A DNA stretch of 64,000 nt from Humibacillus xanthopallidus (lineage in GTDB: Bacteria; Actinomycetota; Actinomycetes; Actinomycetales; Dermatophilaceae). Within the stretch, counting starts at the first letter, position 1; each line of letters opens with the position of its first letter. Made by a program: the position numbers and the translations under genes. Of this stretch, positions 34,452-41,796 are shown one piece after another. The stretch is from positions 1,426,001 through 1,490,000 of the forward strand of contig NZ_VFQF01000002.1 in NCBI RefSeq assembly GCF_006717145.1. The letters are read 5' to 3'. Below the pieces are notes generated by a model, which was not told the DNA's origin, searched no databases, and saw nothing but the letters and a program-made list of their open reading frames with translations.

Positions 34452-34979
34452 ATGCAGTTCGGGCGCAGCTACGAGGAGTTCGAGGTCGGTGCGGTCTACC
34501 AGCACTGGCCCGGCAAGACGGTGACGGAGTACGACGACCACCTCTTCTGCCTCCTGACGATGAACCACCACCCGCTCCACCTCGACACGCACTACGCGGC
34601 CGGGTCGACGCAGTTCGGGCAGAACGTCGTCGTCGGCAACTACGTCTACTCCCTCCTGCTCGGCATGTCGGTGCCGGACGTGTCGGGCAAGGCCATCGCC
34701 AACCTCGAGATCGAGTCGCTGCGCCACGTCGCTCCGACCTTCCACGGCGACACGATCTACGGCGAGACGACCGTGCTCGACAAGTGGGAGTCGACCTCCA
34801 AGGACGACCGCGGCGTCGTCCACGTCGAGACGATCGGCTACAAGCAGGACGGCACCGTCGTATGCATCTTCCGCCGCAAGGTCATGGTGCCCAAGGAGAA
34901 CTACCTCGAGGCCCGTGGCGGCGAGCAGCCCGGCCGCCCCGTCCCCGTGCCCGACAAGAACTGGCCGGGCCGCGACTGA
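34452..34979 (+). CDS. MaoC-family dehydratase, itaconyl/mesaconyl-CoA hydratase-like
   Basis: 175 residues, single hot-dog fold. The hydratase motif is DDHLFCLLTMNHHPLHLDTH (catalytic Asp and His), with QFGQNVVVGNYVYSLLLGMS after it. In mycobacteria the close homologue Rv2499c hydrates itaconyl-CoA to citramalyl-CoA for the CitE enzyme; the same pairing is possible with the CitE-like gene at 16325. ATG 34452 has GAGGAG 6 bases upstream. A CGGCATAC motif lies in the 83-base gap after thrE. The alternative is mesaconyl-CoA hydratase. Confidence 0.84.
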   Translation: MQFGRSYEEFEVGAVYQHWPGKTVTEYDDHLFCLLTMNHHPLHLDTHYAAGSTQFGQNVVVGNYVYSLLLGMSVPDVSGKAIANLEIESLRHVAPTFHGDTIYGETTVLDKWESTSKDDRGVVHVETIGYKQDGTVVCIFRRKVMVPKENYLEARGGEQPGRPVPVPDKNWPGRD

Positions 34980-35035
34980 CCCTCGCGCCCGCAGCTGTGT
35001 CAGCCGGTCCCGACCTGCGCGCCCCGGCACCTCGC

Positions 35036-35101
35036 AACACACCGAGCAATCGGCAACACCCCGAGGTATGCCGCGTGGGGTTGCCGACTACTCGGTGTGT
35101 T
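35036..35101. repeat. Inverted repeat R1, AACACACCGAG family
   Basis: Left arm AACACACCGAG-CAA-TCGGCAAC pairs with a right arm ending CTCGGTGTGTT (11 + 7 paired bases, three-base bulge on each side). The loop carries a GTATGCCGC motif. The right arm overlaps the end of the AbiEi/DUF559 gene. Its arms are homologous to those of R2 at 36114-36179. Confidence 0.85.
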
Positions 35102-36016
35102 TCCGCGCGCGGGTCGGCCTGGCGGCTAGGATCCGGGCGCCGAGCAGCCCCGGGCGGGGCAGCTCGTCCCAGATGACCCGTTCGACGGGGTGCCCGAGCC
35201 GGCGGATGACGTCTTCGCGCCGTTTCTCGGCCCAGACGATCTCGGCCGCGAACTCGCCCTCACCCCGGTACTTCACCCGTCCGTCGAACTCGAGCACCAC
35301 CCCCTCGACGAGGAAGTCGACGCGAGCCACGGGGTTGCCGGCTGCGTCCGTGATCCAGAACTGGCTCTCGTAGGCGAGACCGAGATCCTGAAGGATCAGA
35401 CGGGTTCGTGACTCGCCGGCCGACTCGGCCAGCGGGTCCATCCGCAACACGGCGTCGAGCGCCCGGCCCGACCCTCGTGGGGCGAGACGAGCGCCACCTC
35501 CGCCAGCAGCTCCTCGACGGTGACCATCTCGCGGTGCAGCGCCGCGTCGCCGGCCACGACCGCGCAGTCCCTGCCCATCGTCAGCGCGGTGCGCACGACC
35601 GCTCTCGCCACGGGCACGACGCCGATCGAACCGAACCGGACGGGCCGCACGTCGCCCCGCGGGTGCAGGTGCACTCCCGTCCGGCGCACCGTCTGGCCCA
35701 CGTCGGCGAGCAGGTCGACGCGGTCGACGTCATGGCCCCACAGGGGTAGCCCGTGCAGCGCCAGAGCCGCGTGGTGGCTGACGATGTCGCCGTCTCGCGT
35801 GTGGCTCACCGCCCGCACGAGCAGACGGAAGCGCTCATCCTGGTCCGCATCGCGCCAGCGCACGCCCTCGACATAGGCGGCCCGGCGCGGGCGAAGGAGC
35901 TCGCCCGACCGCACCGCCCGTCTCAGCTCGAGGTGGTCGACACCGAGCGCGGCGGCCTGCGCCGAGCTGAAGGCGCCGTCCTGGCGGCCGGCGAGAGCGC
36001 GAAGTCGAACGTCCAT
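35088..36016 (-). pseudogene. AbiEi/DUF559-type gene split by a frameshift
   Basis: The N-terminal part (MDVRLRALAGRQDGAFSSAQ, then IVSHHAALALHGLPLWGHDV) is the AbiEi-type winged-helix region. The C-terminal endonuclease-like part continues in another frame: LDAVLRMDPLAESAGESRTR, GNPVARVDFLVEGVVLEFDG and EIVWAEKRREDVIRRLGH. Continuity breaks at about 35455-35475 in a G/C-rich run (one-base shift), giving a premature end at 35396 for the first part. Unlike the copy at 3727, the catalytic residues (E in AGESR, D in RVDF, EFDG) are all intact. It may be a true pseudogene, a phase-variable gene or a sequencing error. It is bracketed by inverted repeats R1 and R2. Confidence 0.78.
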
Positions 36017-36113
36017 GCGCAGCACGCTGGACGGCATACGGCGGCGGTGGAAGAGGCCCGCTGCACGCTGTGGACGACCGCGGTCGGCCCGCCCCCAGGT
36101 GTGGACGGTCGCG

Positions 36114-36179
36114 AACACACCGAGCAGTCGACAAGACCACGCGGCACACCTCGTGACGTTGACGGTTGCTCGGTGTGTT
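36114..36179. repeat. Inverted repeat R2, AACACACCGAG family
   Basis: Perfect 13-bp arms AACACACCGAGCA (36114-36126) / TGCTCGGTGTGTT (36167-36179), with further partial matching inward. Each arm continues with a sequence close to the arm of R1 (consensus AACACACCGAGCARTCGRCA). It lies between the AbiEi-type gene's start and the copper oxidase gene. Confidence 0.85.
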
Positions 36180-36235
36180 GCGAGCCAGGGTGGGTCGAAT
36201 CCGACGAATCGGGCACATTGTCGCGGACTCGTGCC

Positions 36236-36241
36236 TACTCT
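36236..36241 (+). promoter_or_regulatory. -10 box of leaderless promoter (copper oxidase)
   Basis: TACTCT, 7 bases before the GTG at 36249. Confidence 0.45.
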
Positions 36242-36248
36242 CGAAGGC

Positions 36249-38192
36249 GTGGGGGTGCGCCCGTGGGGTCTGGTCGCTGTCGCCGTGGTGCCGGTGGCGC
36301 TCGGGGTGACGTTGTCGGGCGTGCCCGCGCACGCCGAGTCGACCGACACCCCGGGCACCGGTCACGGCCGGCACAGCGCCGGCGCAGGTCAGGACGCCAC
36401 CGTCTCTGACCGTCTCGCCGGCACCCTCGGGACCGCCCCCGGCCCCGCCCCGCGGGGCAGCCGCCCTGCTGCCACCGCCGGCAAGGGCAGCCACTCGATG
36501 ACCGGCCCCGCCGAGGGCGCCGCGACCTCAGCGCACTCCGCGGCAATGGCGACGGCAGCGCCGTCGGCCGCCCTGGGCGCGATCGCCGCGACGACCCCCA
36601 CGACGGCCGATGCCTGGAGCTCCGTCGGCACGTTCCGCACCGCCGAGGGGTGGTATGCCGCCCCCATCCACGCGACGCTGCTGCCGGACGGTCGGGTGCA
36701 CTTCATCGGGATCGCCCGCGAGACCAACCCGCCGACCCCGACGTCGAGGGCGCGGCGCGTGTCGTGGGTCTTCACGCCTCCGCCCGTCGGCAGCGCGCCC
36801 GCGGCCGACACCGTCATCACCGAGGTGGCCGAGCCGGTCGAGCACACGGGCACGCCCTACGGTGACGCGAGCCTCTACGACGACCTCTACTGCACGAGTG
36901 CGACCCTCGACGACACCGGCCGCGTCGTCACGGCGGGCGGCACGCGCATCGTCTCCGACCGGGCGACGGGTGAGCTGCGCTACACGCTGGGGCTGCCCTA
37001 CCAGACCGTCTTCGACGGCACGACGTGGCAGCGGCTGCCGGGCGAGATGGTCGGGCGCGGTTACCTCGACAGCGCGGCGCGGTGGTATCCGACCCTGACC
37101 CGCCTGCCCGACAAGCGGATGCTCGTCACCGGTGGCCTCGAGCTCATCACGCCCAACGCGTCGGGCACCGACAACCGCAGTGTCGAGACGCTCGACCCGC
37201 ACACGGGCGAGCGCGCTCTCGTGTCGAGCCACGCCGCCACGCCCGTCGCGATCCACGCGCGCGACTACACGAGCGTCTTCGTCCTGCCGTATGCCGCAGC
37301 AGCCTCCGACCTGCTCATGATCGCCGACTCGGGCACGCCCGTGACGACCGCCGCCACGGCAGACGCCCCGTGGAACACGTTGCCGCGCAGGACTTCTCAC
37401 GGGACGACGGACCAGTCGGGCTGGGGTGCCTCGAGCGTGATGCTGCCCATCCGCTCCGGCGCCGGGGCGGGAGCGGCCTACCGCAACGGCAGCATCCTCG
37501 TCACCGGTGGCGACATGGTCGGCACCTTCCAGCGCAGCGCCGACGTGCTCGACCCGGTGACGGGGCAGTGGGGGCCGTCGGTCGACCTCGGCATCAACCG
37601 CCACCACCCCGACGCCGTCGTGCTGGCCGACGGGCGGGTGCTGCTCGTCGCCGGTCACGACATGACCGGTGCGACCGACGTCCAGCGGGCGCAGTACGTC
37701 GACCCGCTCTCGGGCTTCTCGGTGACGACCGGCGCGAGCGCGTCGGGGGTCATCCGCGGCTACCACTCCGTCGCGCTGCTCCTGCCCGACGGCCGCGTGC
37801 TCGTCGGCGGCGGCCGTGATGTCGTGACAGCGGACTCGCTCGAGAAGCCGACCTACCAGATCTACACCCCGGACTACCTGGCGCGCGCCCGTCCGATGAT
37901 CGCGTCGGCCCCGTCGCAGCTGGAGTACGGCGCGCTCTTCCAGCTGCCGACCGTCGGGACCCCGTCGGAGGTCGTCCTCGTCGCCCTCGGGTCGCAGACC
38001 CATTCCTTCGACACCGGCCAGCGGGTCGTGCAGCTGCCCGTCGGCGTCACCTACAACCGCGCCGACGGCGCCGCCCTCAGCATCGTCGGCACTCCGGCGG
38101 ACTCGCACGTCGCACCGCCGGGCTACTACGGGCTCGTCGTCCTCGACGGTGCGCGGACCCCGTCGGTCGCGAAGGTCGTCCACGTGGGGTGA
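36249..38192 (+). CDS. Secreted galactose-oxidase-like copper radical oxidase
   Basis: 647 residues. A signal peptide (GLVAVAVVPVALGVTLSGVP then AHAES) and about 85 low-complexity residues precede a kelch-type beta-propeller and a C-terminal DUF1929-like domain. The candidate copper-radical ligands are all present: Cys in DDLYCTSATLDD, Tyr in ARWYPTLTRLPDKRMLVTGG, Tyr-His in GYHSVALLLPDGRVLVGGG and the last His in SQTHSFDTGQRVV. This resembles Streptomyces GlxA, an oxidase affecting wall glycan and growth. GTG 36249 agrees with the leaderless box; GTG 36255 has GAAGG upstream. It should be outside the cell; substrate unknown. Confidence 0.82.
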   Translation: MGVRPWGLVAVAVVPVALGVTLSGVPAHAESTDTPGTGHGRHSAGAGQDATVSDRLAGTLGTAPGPAPRGSRPAATAGKGSHSMTGPAEGAATSAHSAAMATAAPSAALGAIAATTPTTADAWSSVGTFRTAEGWYAAPIHATLLPDGRVHFIGIARETNPPTPTSRARRVSWVFTPPPVGSAPAADTVITEVAEPVEHTGTPYGDASLYDDLYCTSATLDDTGRVVTAGGTRIVSDRATGELRYTLGLPYQTVFDGTTWQRLPGEMVGRGYLDSAARWYPTLTRLPDKRMLVTGGLELITPNASGTDNRSVETLDPHTGERALVSSHAATPVAIHARDYTSVFVLPYAAAASDLLMIADSGTPVTTAATADAPWNTLPRRTSHGTTDQSGWGASSVMLPIRSGAGAGAAYRNGSILVTGGDMVGTFQRSADVLDPVTGQWGPSVDLGINRHHPDAVVLADGRVLLVAGHDMTGATDVQRAQYVDPLSGFSVTTGASASGVIRGYHSVALLLPDGRVLVGGGRDVVTADSLEKPTYQIYTPDYLARARPMIASAPSQLEYGALFQLPTVGTPSEVVLVALGSQTHSFDTGQRVVQLPVGVTYNRADGAALSIVGTPADSHVAPPGYYGLVVLDGARTPSVAKVVHVG

Positions 38193-38226
38193 CGCGGAGC
38201 ACAGCCTGCACGGCCTGATCCCGTCC

Positions 38227-38232
38227 TAGAGT
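38227..38232 (+). promoter_or_regulatory. -10 box of leaderless promoter (PHP gene)
   Basis: TAGAGT, 6 bases before the GTG at 38239. Confidence 0.55.
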
Positions 38233-38238
38233 GTGCGC

Positions 38239-39135
38239 GTGACCAGCGAGCTCAACGCGCACGGGACCGGGCGGAAGCCGGGTCCGGTCATCGACCTGCA
38301 CGCGCACTCGAACGTCAGCGACGGGACCGAGACCCCGACAGAGCTTGTCGAGGCGGCCGCTGCGGCCGGCATCGACGTGCTCGCGATCACCGACCACGAC
38401 ACCGTCGGCGGGTGGGAGGAGGCCGCGGCCGCCGCTCGCCGGACGGGCGTGACGCTCGTGCCGGGCATCGAGGTGTCGTGCGCCCTCGGTGGGGTCTCGA
38501 TCCACCTGCTCGGCTACCTCACCGACCCCGGCGACGAGGCCCTCACGGCCGAGCTCGCCCGTGCCCGTGAGTCCCGCGCCACCCGGCTGGAACGGATGGT
38601 CGCGCGGATGGCCGCGGACGGCATACCGGTGACGTACGAGCAGGTGCTCGCGCAGGTGGCCCCCGGCGCCACCGCGGGGCGCCCGCACATCGCCGACGCC
38701 CTCATCGCGAACGGCACCATCCGGCATCGCGACGAGGCCTTCGCCGAGTGGCTCGCCGAGGACTCGCCCTACTACGTCGCGCACCATGCGCCGCACCCCG
38801 TGCGCGCGGTCGAGCTCGTGCGGGCAGCGGGTGGGGTGCCCGTCATCGCGCACCCCTTCACGCGCACGCGCTCGCGCGGCGCCGACGAGGCGCTCATCGA
38901 GCAGATGTATGCCGCCGGGCTGGCCGGGCTGGAGGCCTACCACCGCGACCACGGCCCCGAGCAGATCGCGCGGGCAGAAGCGGTCGCCGAACGGCTCGGG
39001 CTGCTGCTGACGGGCTCGAGCGACTACCACGGTCAGGGCAAGCTCAACCGTCTCGGCGAGCGCACCACGAGAGCGGAGGTGCTCGACGCGATCGAGCAGG
39101 AGTCGTCGGGCGGCACGGCCGTCGTGCGTCCCTAA
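38239..39135 (+). CDS. PHP-domain phosphoesterase (RNase AM / YciV-like)
   Basis: 298 residues. The four PHP metal motifs are visible: IDLHAHSNVSDGTETP, LAITDHDTVGGW, LVPGIEVSC and, near the end, VIAHPF plus TGSSDYHG. The length and GIHLLGYL-type segment (SIHLLGYLTDP) match the YciV/RNase AM group, which removes nucleotides or phosphate from 3',5'-bisphosphates and 5' ends of RNA. No signal peptide. The GTG at 38239 is chosen from the leaderless box; GTG 38233 would add two residues. The gene ends shortly before a hairpin and the convergent thioesterase gene. Confidence 0.88.
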   Translation: MTSELNAHGTGRKPGPVIDLHAHSNVSDGTETPTELVEAAAAAGIDVLAITDHDTVGGWEEAAAAARRTGVTLVPGIEVSCALGGVSIHLLGYLTDPGDEALTAELARARESRATRLERMVARMAADGIPVTYEQVLAQVAPGATAGRPHIADALIANGTIRHRDEAFAEWLAEDSPYYVAHHAPHPVRAVELVRAAGGVPVIAHPFTRTRSRGADEALIEQMYAAGLAGLEAYHRDHGPEQIARAEAVAERLGLLLTGSSDYHGQGKLNRLGERTTRAEVLDAIEQESSGGTAVVRP

Positions 39136-39140
39136 GCCGC

Positions 39141-39162
39141 TCGCCCGCGGGGCACCGGGCGA
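39141..39162. terminator. Terminator between convergent PHP and thioesterase genes
   Basis: TCGCCCG / CGGGCGA with an 8-base loop, in a 35-base gap between two stop codons. Confidence 0.55.
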
Positions 39163-39170
39163 GATCGCCC

Positions 39171-40037
39171 TCAACCTGCGTGCGGCCTGATCAGCGCCTC
39201 CTGCGCGACGTGGCAGACCTCGCGGCCGTCCGCGTCGAAGGCCGTCGCCTCGATGAGGGCCCGGGAGGCGTGCGCCGCCGGGGTCGTGTGGTCGAAGAGG
39301 AGCCAGGCGTCGGCCCGGGCCTCGCGGTGGAACCAGATCGCGTGGTCGAGCGACACGGCTCGCCACCGGGCAGCCAGCGACCGCTCGTGACCCGTCGTGT
39401 GCCCGTGCGGCGTCACGGCGGTCGACATGAGCATGAGGTCGCTGGCGTAGGCGATCGTGGCGCGGTGCACGAGCGGGTCGTCGGGCAGCGACTCTCGCGA
39501 GCGCATCCAGATGCCGTTCGGTGGCGATGCGGAGTGGGCCGGATGCGTCTCTCGCAGAACGGGATCCACTCGCAGCTCGATGGCAGCGAACTCCTCCCAG
39601 TAGTCGCCGAGGCCGCCGGTGGCCTCGGCGACATCGCGCAGATCGGGGCTCGCGTCGGCACCTGCCGACGGGGGCGCGGGGCGCTGGTGCGTGAGACCGT
39701 CGACGAGGGCACAGCACGAGACGGTCGACCGGCAGAGCAGACGCTCACCCTGCCAGACGCCCACGTCGAGCGTCGTGATGAGGCCGCCCGTGCGAAGCGT
39801 CTCCGCGACGAAGCGCACGGGCTCACCCGGGCGCCCGGCGCGCAGGAACGTCGTGTGGATCGAGTGCACGGGGCGCTCCTCGCCCGCCGTGCGCCCCGCG
39901 GCAACGACCGACTGTGCGACGAGCTGGCCTCCGTAGAGGTGGGGCAGGCGCACGGTGTCGGTGCGGCCGAGCCAGGTCGTCTCCGACTCGCGGCGGAGGT
40001 CGAGCAGGTCGACGAGCCCGCTGACGCGCTGCGTCAC
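39171..40037 (-). CDS. Acyl-CoA thioesterase II (TesB-like)
   Basis: 288 residues with the double hot-dog layout: TVRLPHLYGGQLVAQSVVAA in the first half and VSLDHAIWFHREARADAWLL in the second. The catalytic Asp (DHAIWFH) and Gln/Thr positions of TesB are recognisable. It cleaves acyl-CoA to the free acid and CoA. The GTG start overlaps the stop of the upstream DUF1295 gene by four bases; it is the last gene of a four-gene minus-strand operon (thiolase, SDR, DUF1295, thioesterase). Confidence 0.88.
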   Translation of the reverse strand: MTQRVSGLVDLLDLRRESETTWLGRTDTVRLPHLYGGQLVAQSVVAAGRTAGEERPVHSIHTTFLRAGRPGEPVRFVAETLRTGGLITTLDVGVWQGERLLCRSTVSCCALVDGLTHQRPAPPSAGADASPDLRDVAEATGGLGDYWEEFAAIELRVDPVLRETHPAHSASPPNGIWMRSRESLPDDPLVHRATIAYASDLMLMSTAVTPHGHTTGHERSLAARWRAVSLDHAIWFHREARADAWLLFDHTTPAAHASRALIEATAFDADGREVCHVAQEALIRPHAG

Positions 40038-40864
40038 GACGCGCCCTCCGCGCGGGTGGTGCGGCGTGGCGGGCGCGGGAAGAAGCCGCTCGTTCGCGCG
40101 ATGTAGTCGTCGTAGGCCGCGCCCCGCTTGCGGCGCATGCCCTTCTCGAGAAGGGCCTTGCCGCTGTAGCTGACGAGGAGCTTGGTCATGACGATCGGTG
40201 AGACGACCGTGAGCAGGCCGACGGGGCTGCCGAGCGCGAGGAGGAAGAGGCCGACCCACACGCAGGAGTCGCCGAAGTAGTTGGGGTGGCGCGTCCAGGC
40301 CCACAGACCGCGGTCCATGATGCGCCCCTCGTTGGCCGGCTCTGCCTTGAAGCGAGCGAGCTGCTGGTCGCCCACGGCCTCGAAGGCGAAGCCGACGAGC
40401 CACACGGCGATCCCCAGGCCGCCGAGCACGCCGAGCGGCGCTGACTCGTACATCGCGACCTGCACGGGCAGCGACACGACGACCACGAGCAGGCCCTGGA
40501 GCCCATAGACCTTGCGCACGAGGTAGCCGACGAGCGACCCGGTCCGGTGGCGCATGAGGGCCGTGTAGCGCGGGTCCTCGCCGTGGCCGCGGTTGCGACG
40601 ACCGATGTGGAGTCCGAGCCGCAGGCCCCAGACGGACGTGAGGACGAGCACGACCAGACGTCGTGTCGAGTCACCCTCGGAGCCGGCAGAGACCAGGTAG
40701 GAGACGACGGCGACGACGACGAAGGCCGGACCCCAGAAGATGTCGATGATCGAGTGGTTCTTCGCCCGGATCGAGACCGCCATGACGACGGCCATGAGCG
40801 CTGTGACGGCGATGATGCTGGCGAGGATGTTGAGGCCGACTGCAGCCCAGGGGAACTCGGTCAT
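40034..40864 (-). CDS. DUF1295 membrane protein, steroid-5-alpha-reductase-like
   Basis: 276 residues with six or seven hydrophobic segments. The C-terminal motif ARFKAEPANEGRIMDRGLWA, TRHPNYFGD and the Tyr-rich YDDYIARTSGFFPRPP end define DUF1295, a family related to steroid 5-alpha reductases and isoprenylcysteine methyltransferases. RHPNYFG is the cofactor-binding signature. It probably reduces a lipid-like double bond with NADPH in the membrane. The ATG overlaps the upstream SDR stop by four bases, so it is part of the catabolic operon. Confidence 0.87.
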   Translation of the reverse strand: MTEFPWAAVGLNILASIIAVTALMAVVMAVSIRAKNHSIIDIFWGPAFVVVAVVSYLVSAGSEGDSTRRLVVLVLTSVWGLRLGLHIGRRNRGHGEDPRYTALMRHRTGSLVGYLVRKVYGLQGLLVVVVSLPVQVAMYESAPLGVLGGLGIAVWLVGFAFEAVGDQQLARFKAEPANEGRIMDRGLWAWTRHPNYFGDSCVWVGLFLLALGSPVGLLTVVSPIVMTKLLVSYSGKALLEKGMRRKRGAAYDDYIARTSGFFPRPPRRTTRAEGAS

Positions 40865-41796
40865 GAAACGGCCTCCGATGCCAGCTGCTGGAAGGCCTCC
40901 TGGGCCTCGGTGAAGGTGTGCGAGGTGCCGGCCGCACTCTGCTCGAGCAGGTGCGCGAGGGCCTCGGGCGCGAGGTCGCCGACGGGCAGGGACACGGTGC
41001 CGAGCTCGACGCTCTGCGCGAGGCGGAGGACGCCTCCACCGGTGACGACGACCTGCCCGTTGATGGTCGACGTCGGGTCGACGAGCGCCCCGACGACAGG
41101 TGCGACCGCCTCGGGGGTCATTCGGGCTGCATGCCGGGGGTCCATGCCCGCGTCGGTCATCTGGGTCGTCGCGTAGGGGAGGAGGGCGTTGCACAGGACG
41201 TCGCGCCGGGCGCCCTCGACGGCAGCAGTGCGGGCCAGCGCGATGACGGCGCCCTTGCTCGCGGCATACGCGGAGACCGTGGGCTCCCCGTGCAGGCCGG
41301 CGGTCGAGGCGACCACGACGATGCGCCCGTGACCCGCGTCTCGCATGACGCGGGAGGCGGCGGCCACGACGAGCGCGGTGCCGATGACGTTGACGGCGAG
41401 CACCCCGCGAAGGTTCTCGGGGGTGGTCTTGTGGAGCATCTGGGGTGAGCTGACGGCGGCGCTCGTGACGCAGATGTCGAGGCGCCCGAAGTGTTCGAGT
41501 GCCGAGGCGACGAGCGCCTCGGCGGTCGCCGGGTCGGCCACGTCGCCGTGGTCGGCGACGGCCCGGCCACCCGTGGCGCAGACCTGCCGGGCGACGTGGT
41601 CGGCTGGTCCAAGGCCGTCGGCGTCGACCTCGCGGTTGCGGTTGTTGACGACGACGGCGGCCCCGAGGTGGGCGAGGTGGAGGGCGAAGGCGCGACCCAG
41701 ACCCTTGCCGCCGCCGGTGACGATCGCGACCCGGCCCTCGAGCGGCCGACCCGGATGTGGCTCGGCGATGGTCGCGGCGCCCTGTGAGGTCGTCAC
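40861..41796 (-). CDS. Short-chain dehydrogenase, 17-beta-HSD4/FabG-like
   Basis: 311 residues. The NAD(P) motif is VAIVTGGGKGLGRAFALHLA; the catalytic Tyr-Lys is in VSAYAASKGAVIALARTAAV and the Ser in VVASTAGLHG. The insert VVNNRNREVDADGLGPADHV after strand 2 is like that of the multifunctional peroxisomal hydroxyacyl-CoA dehydrogenases. A 3-hydroxyacyl-CoA dehydrogenase step between hydration and thiolysis is the natural role in this operon. The GTG overlaps the thiolase stop and its own stop overlaps DUF1295. Confidence 0.86.
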   Translation of the reverse strand: MTTSQGAATIAEPHPGRPLEGRVAIVTGGGKGLGRAFALHLAHLGAAVVVNNRNREVDADGLGPADHVARQVCATGGRAVADHGDVADPATAEALVASALEHFGRLDICVTSAAVSSPQMLHKTTPENLRGVLAVNVIGTALVVAAASRVMRDAGHGRIVVVASTAGLHGEPTVSAYAASKGAVIALARTAAVEGARRDVLCNALLPYATTQMTDAGMDPRHAARMTPEAVAPVVGALVDPTSTINGQVVVTGGGVLRLAQSVELGTVSLPVGDLAPEALAHLLEQSAAGTSHTFTEAQEAFQQLASEAVS

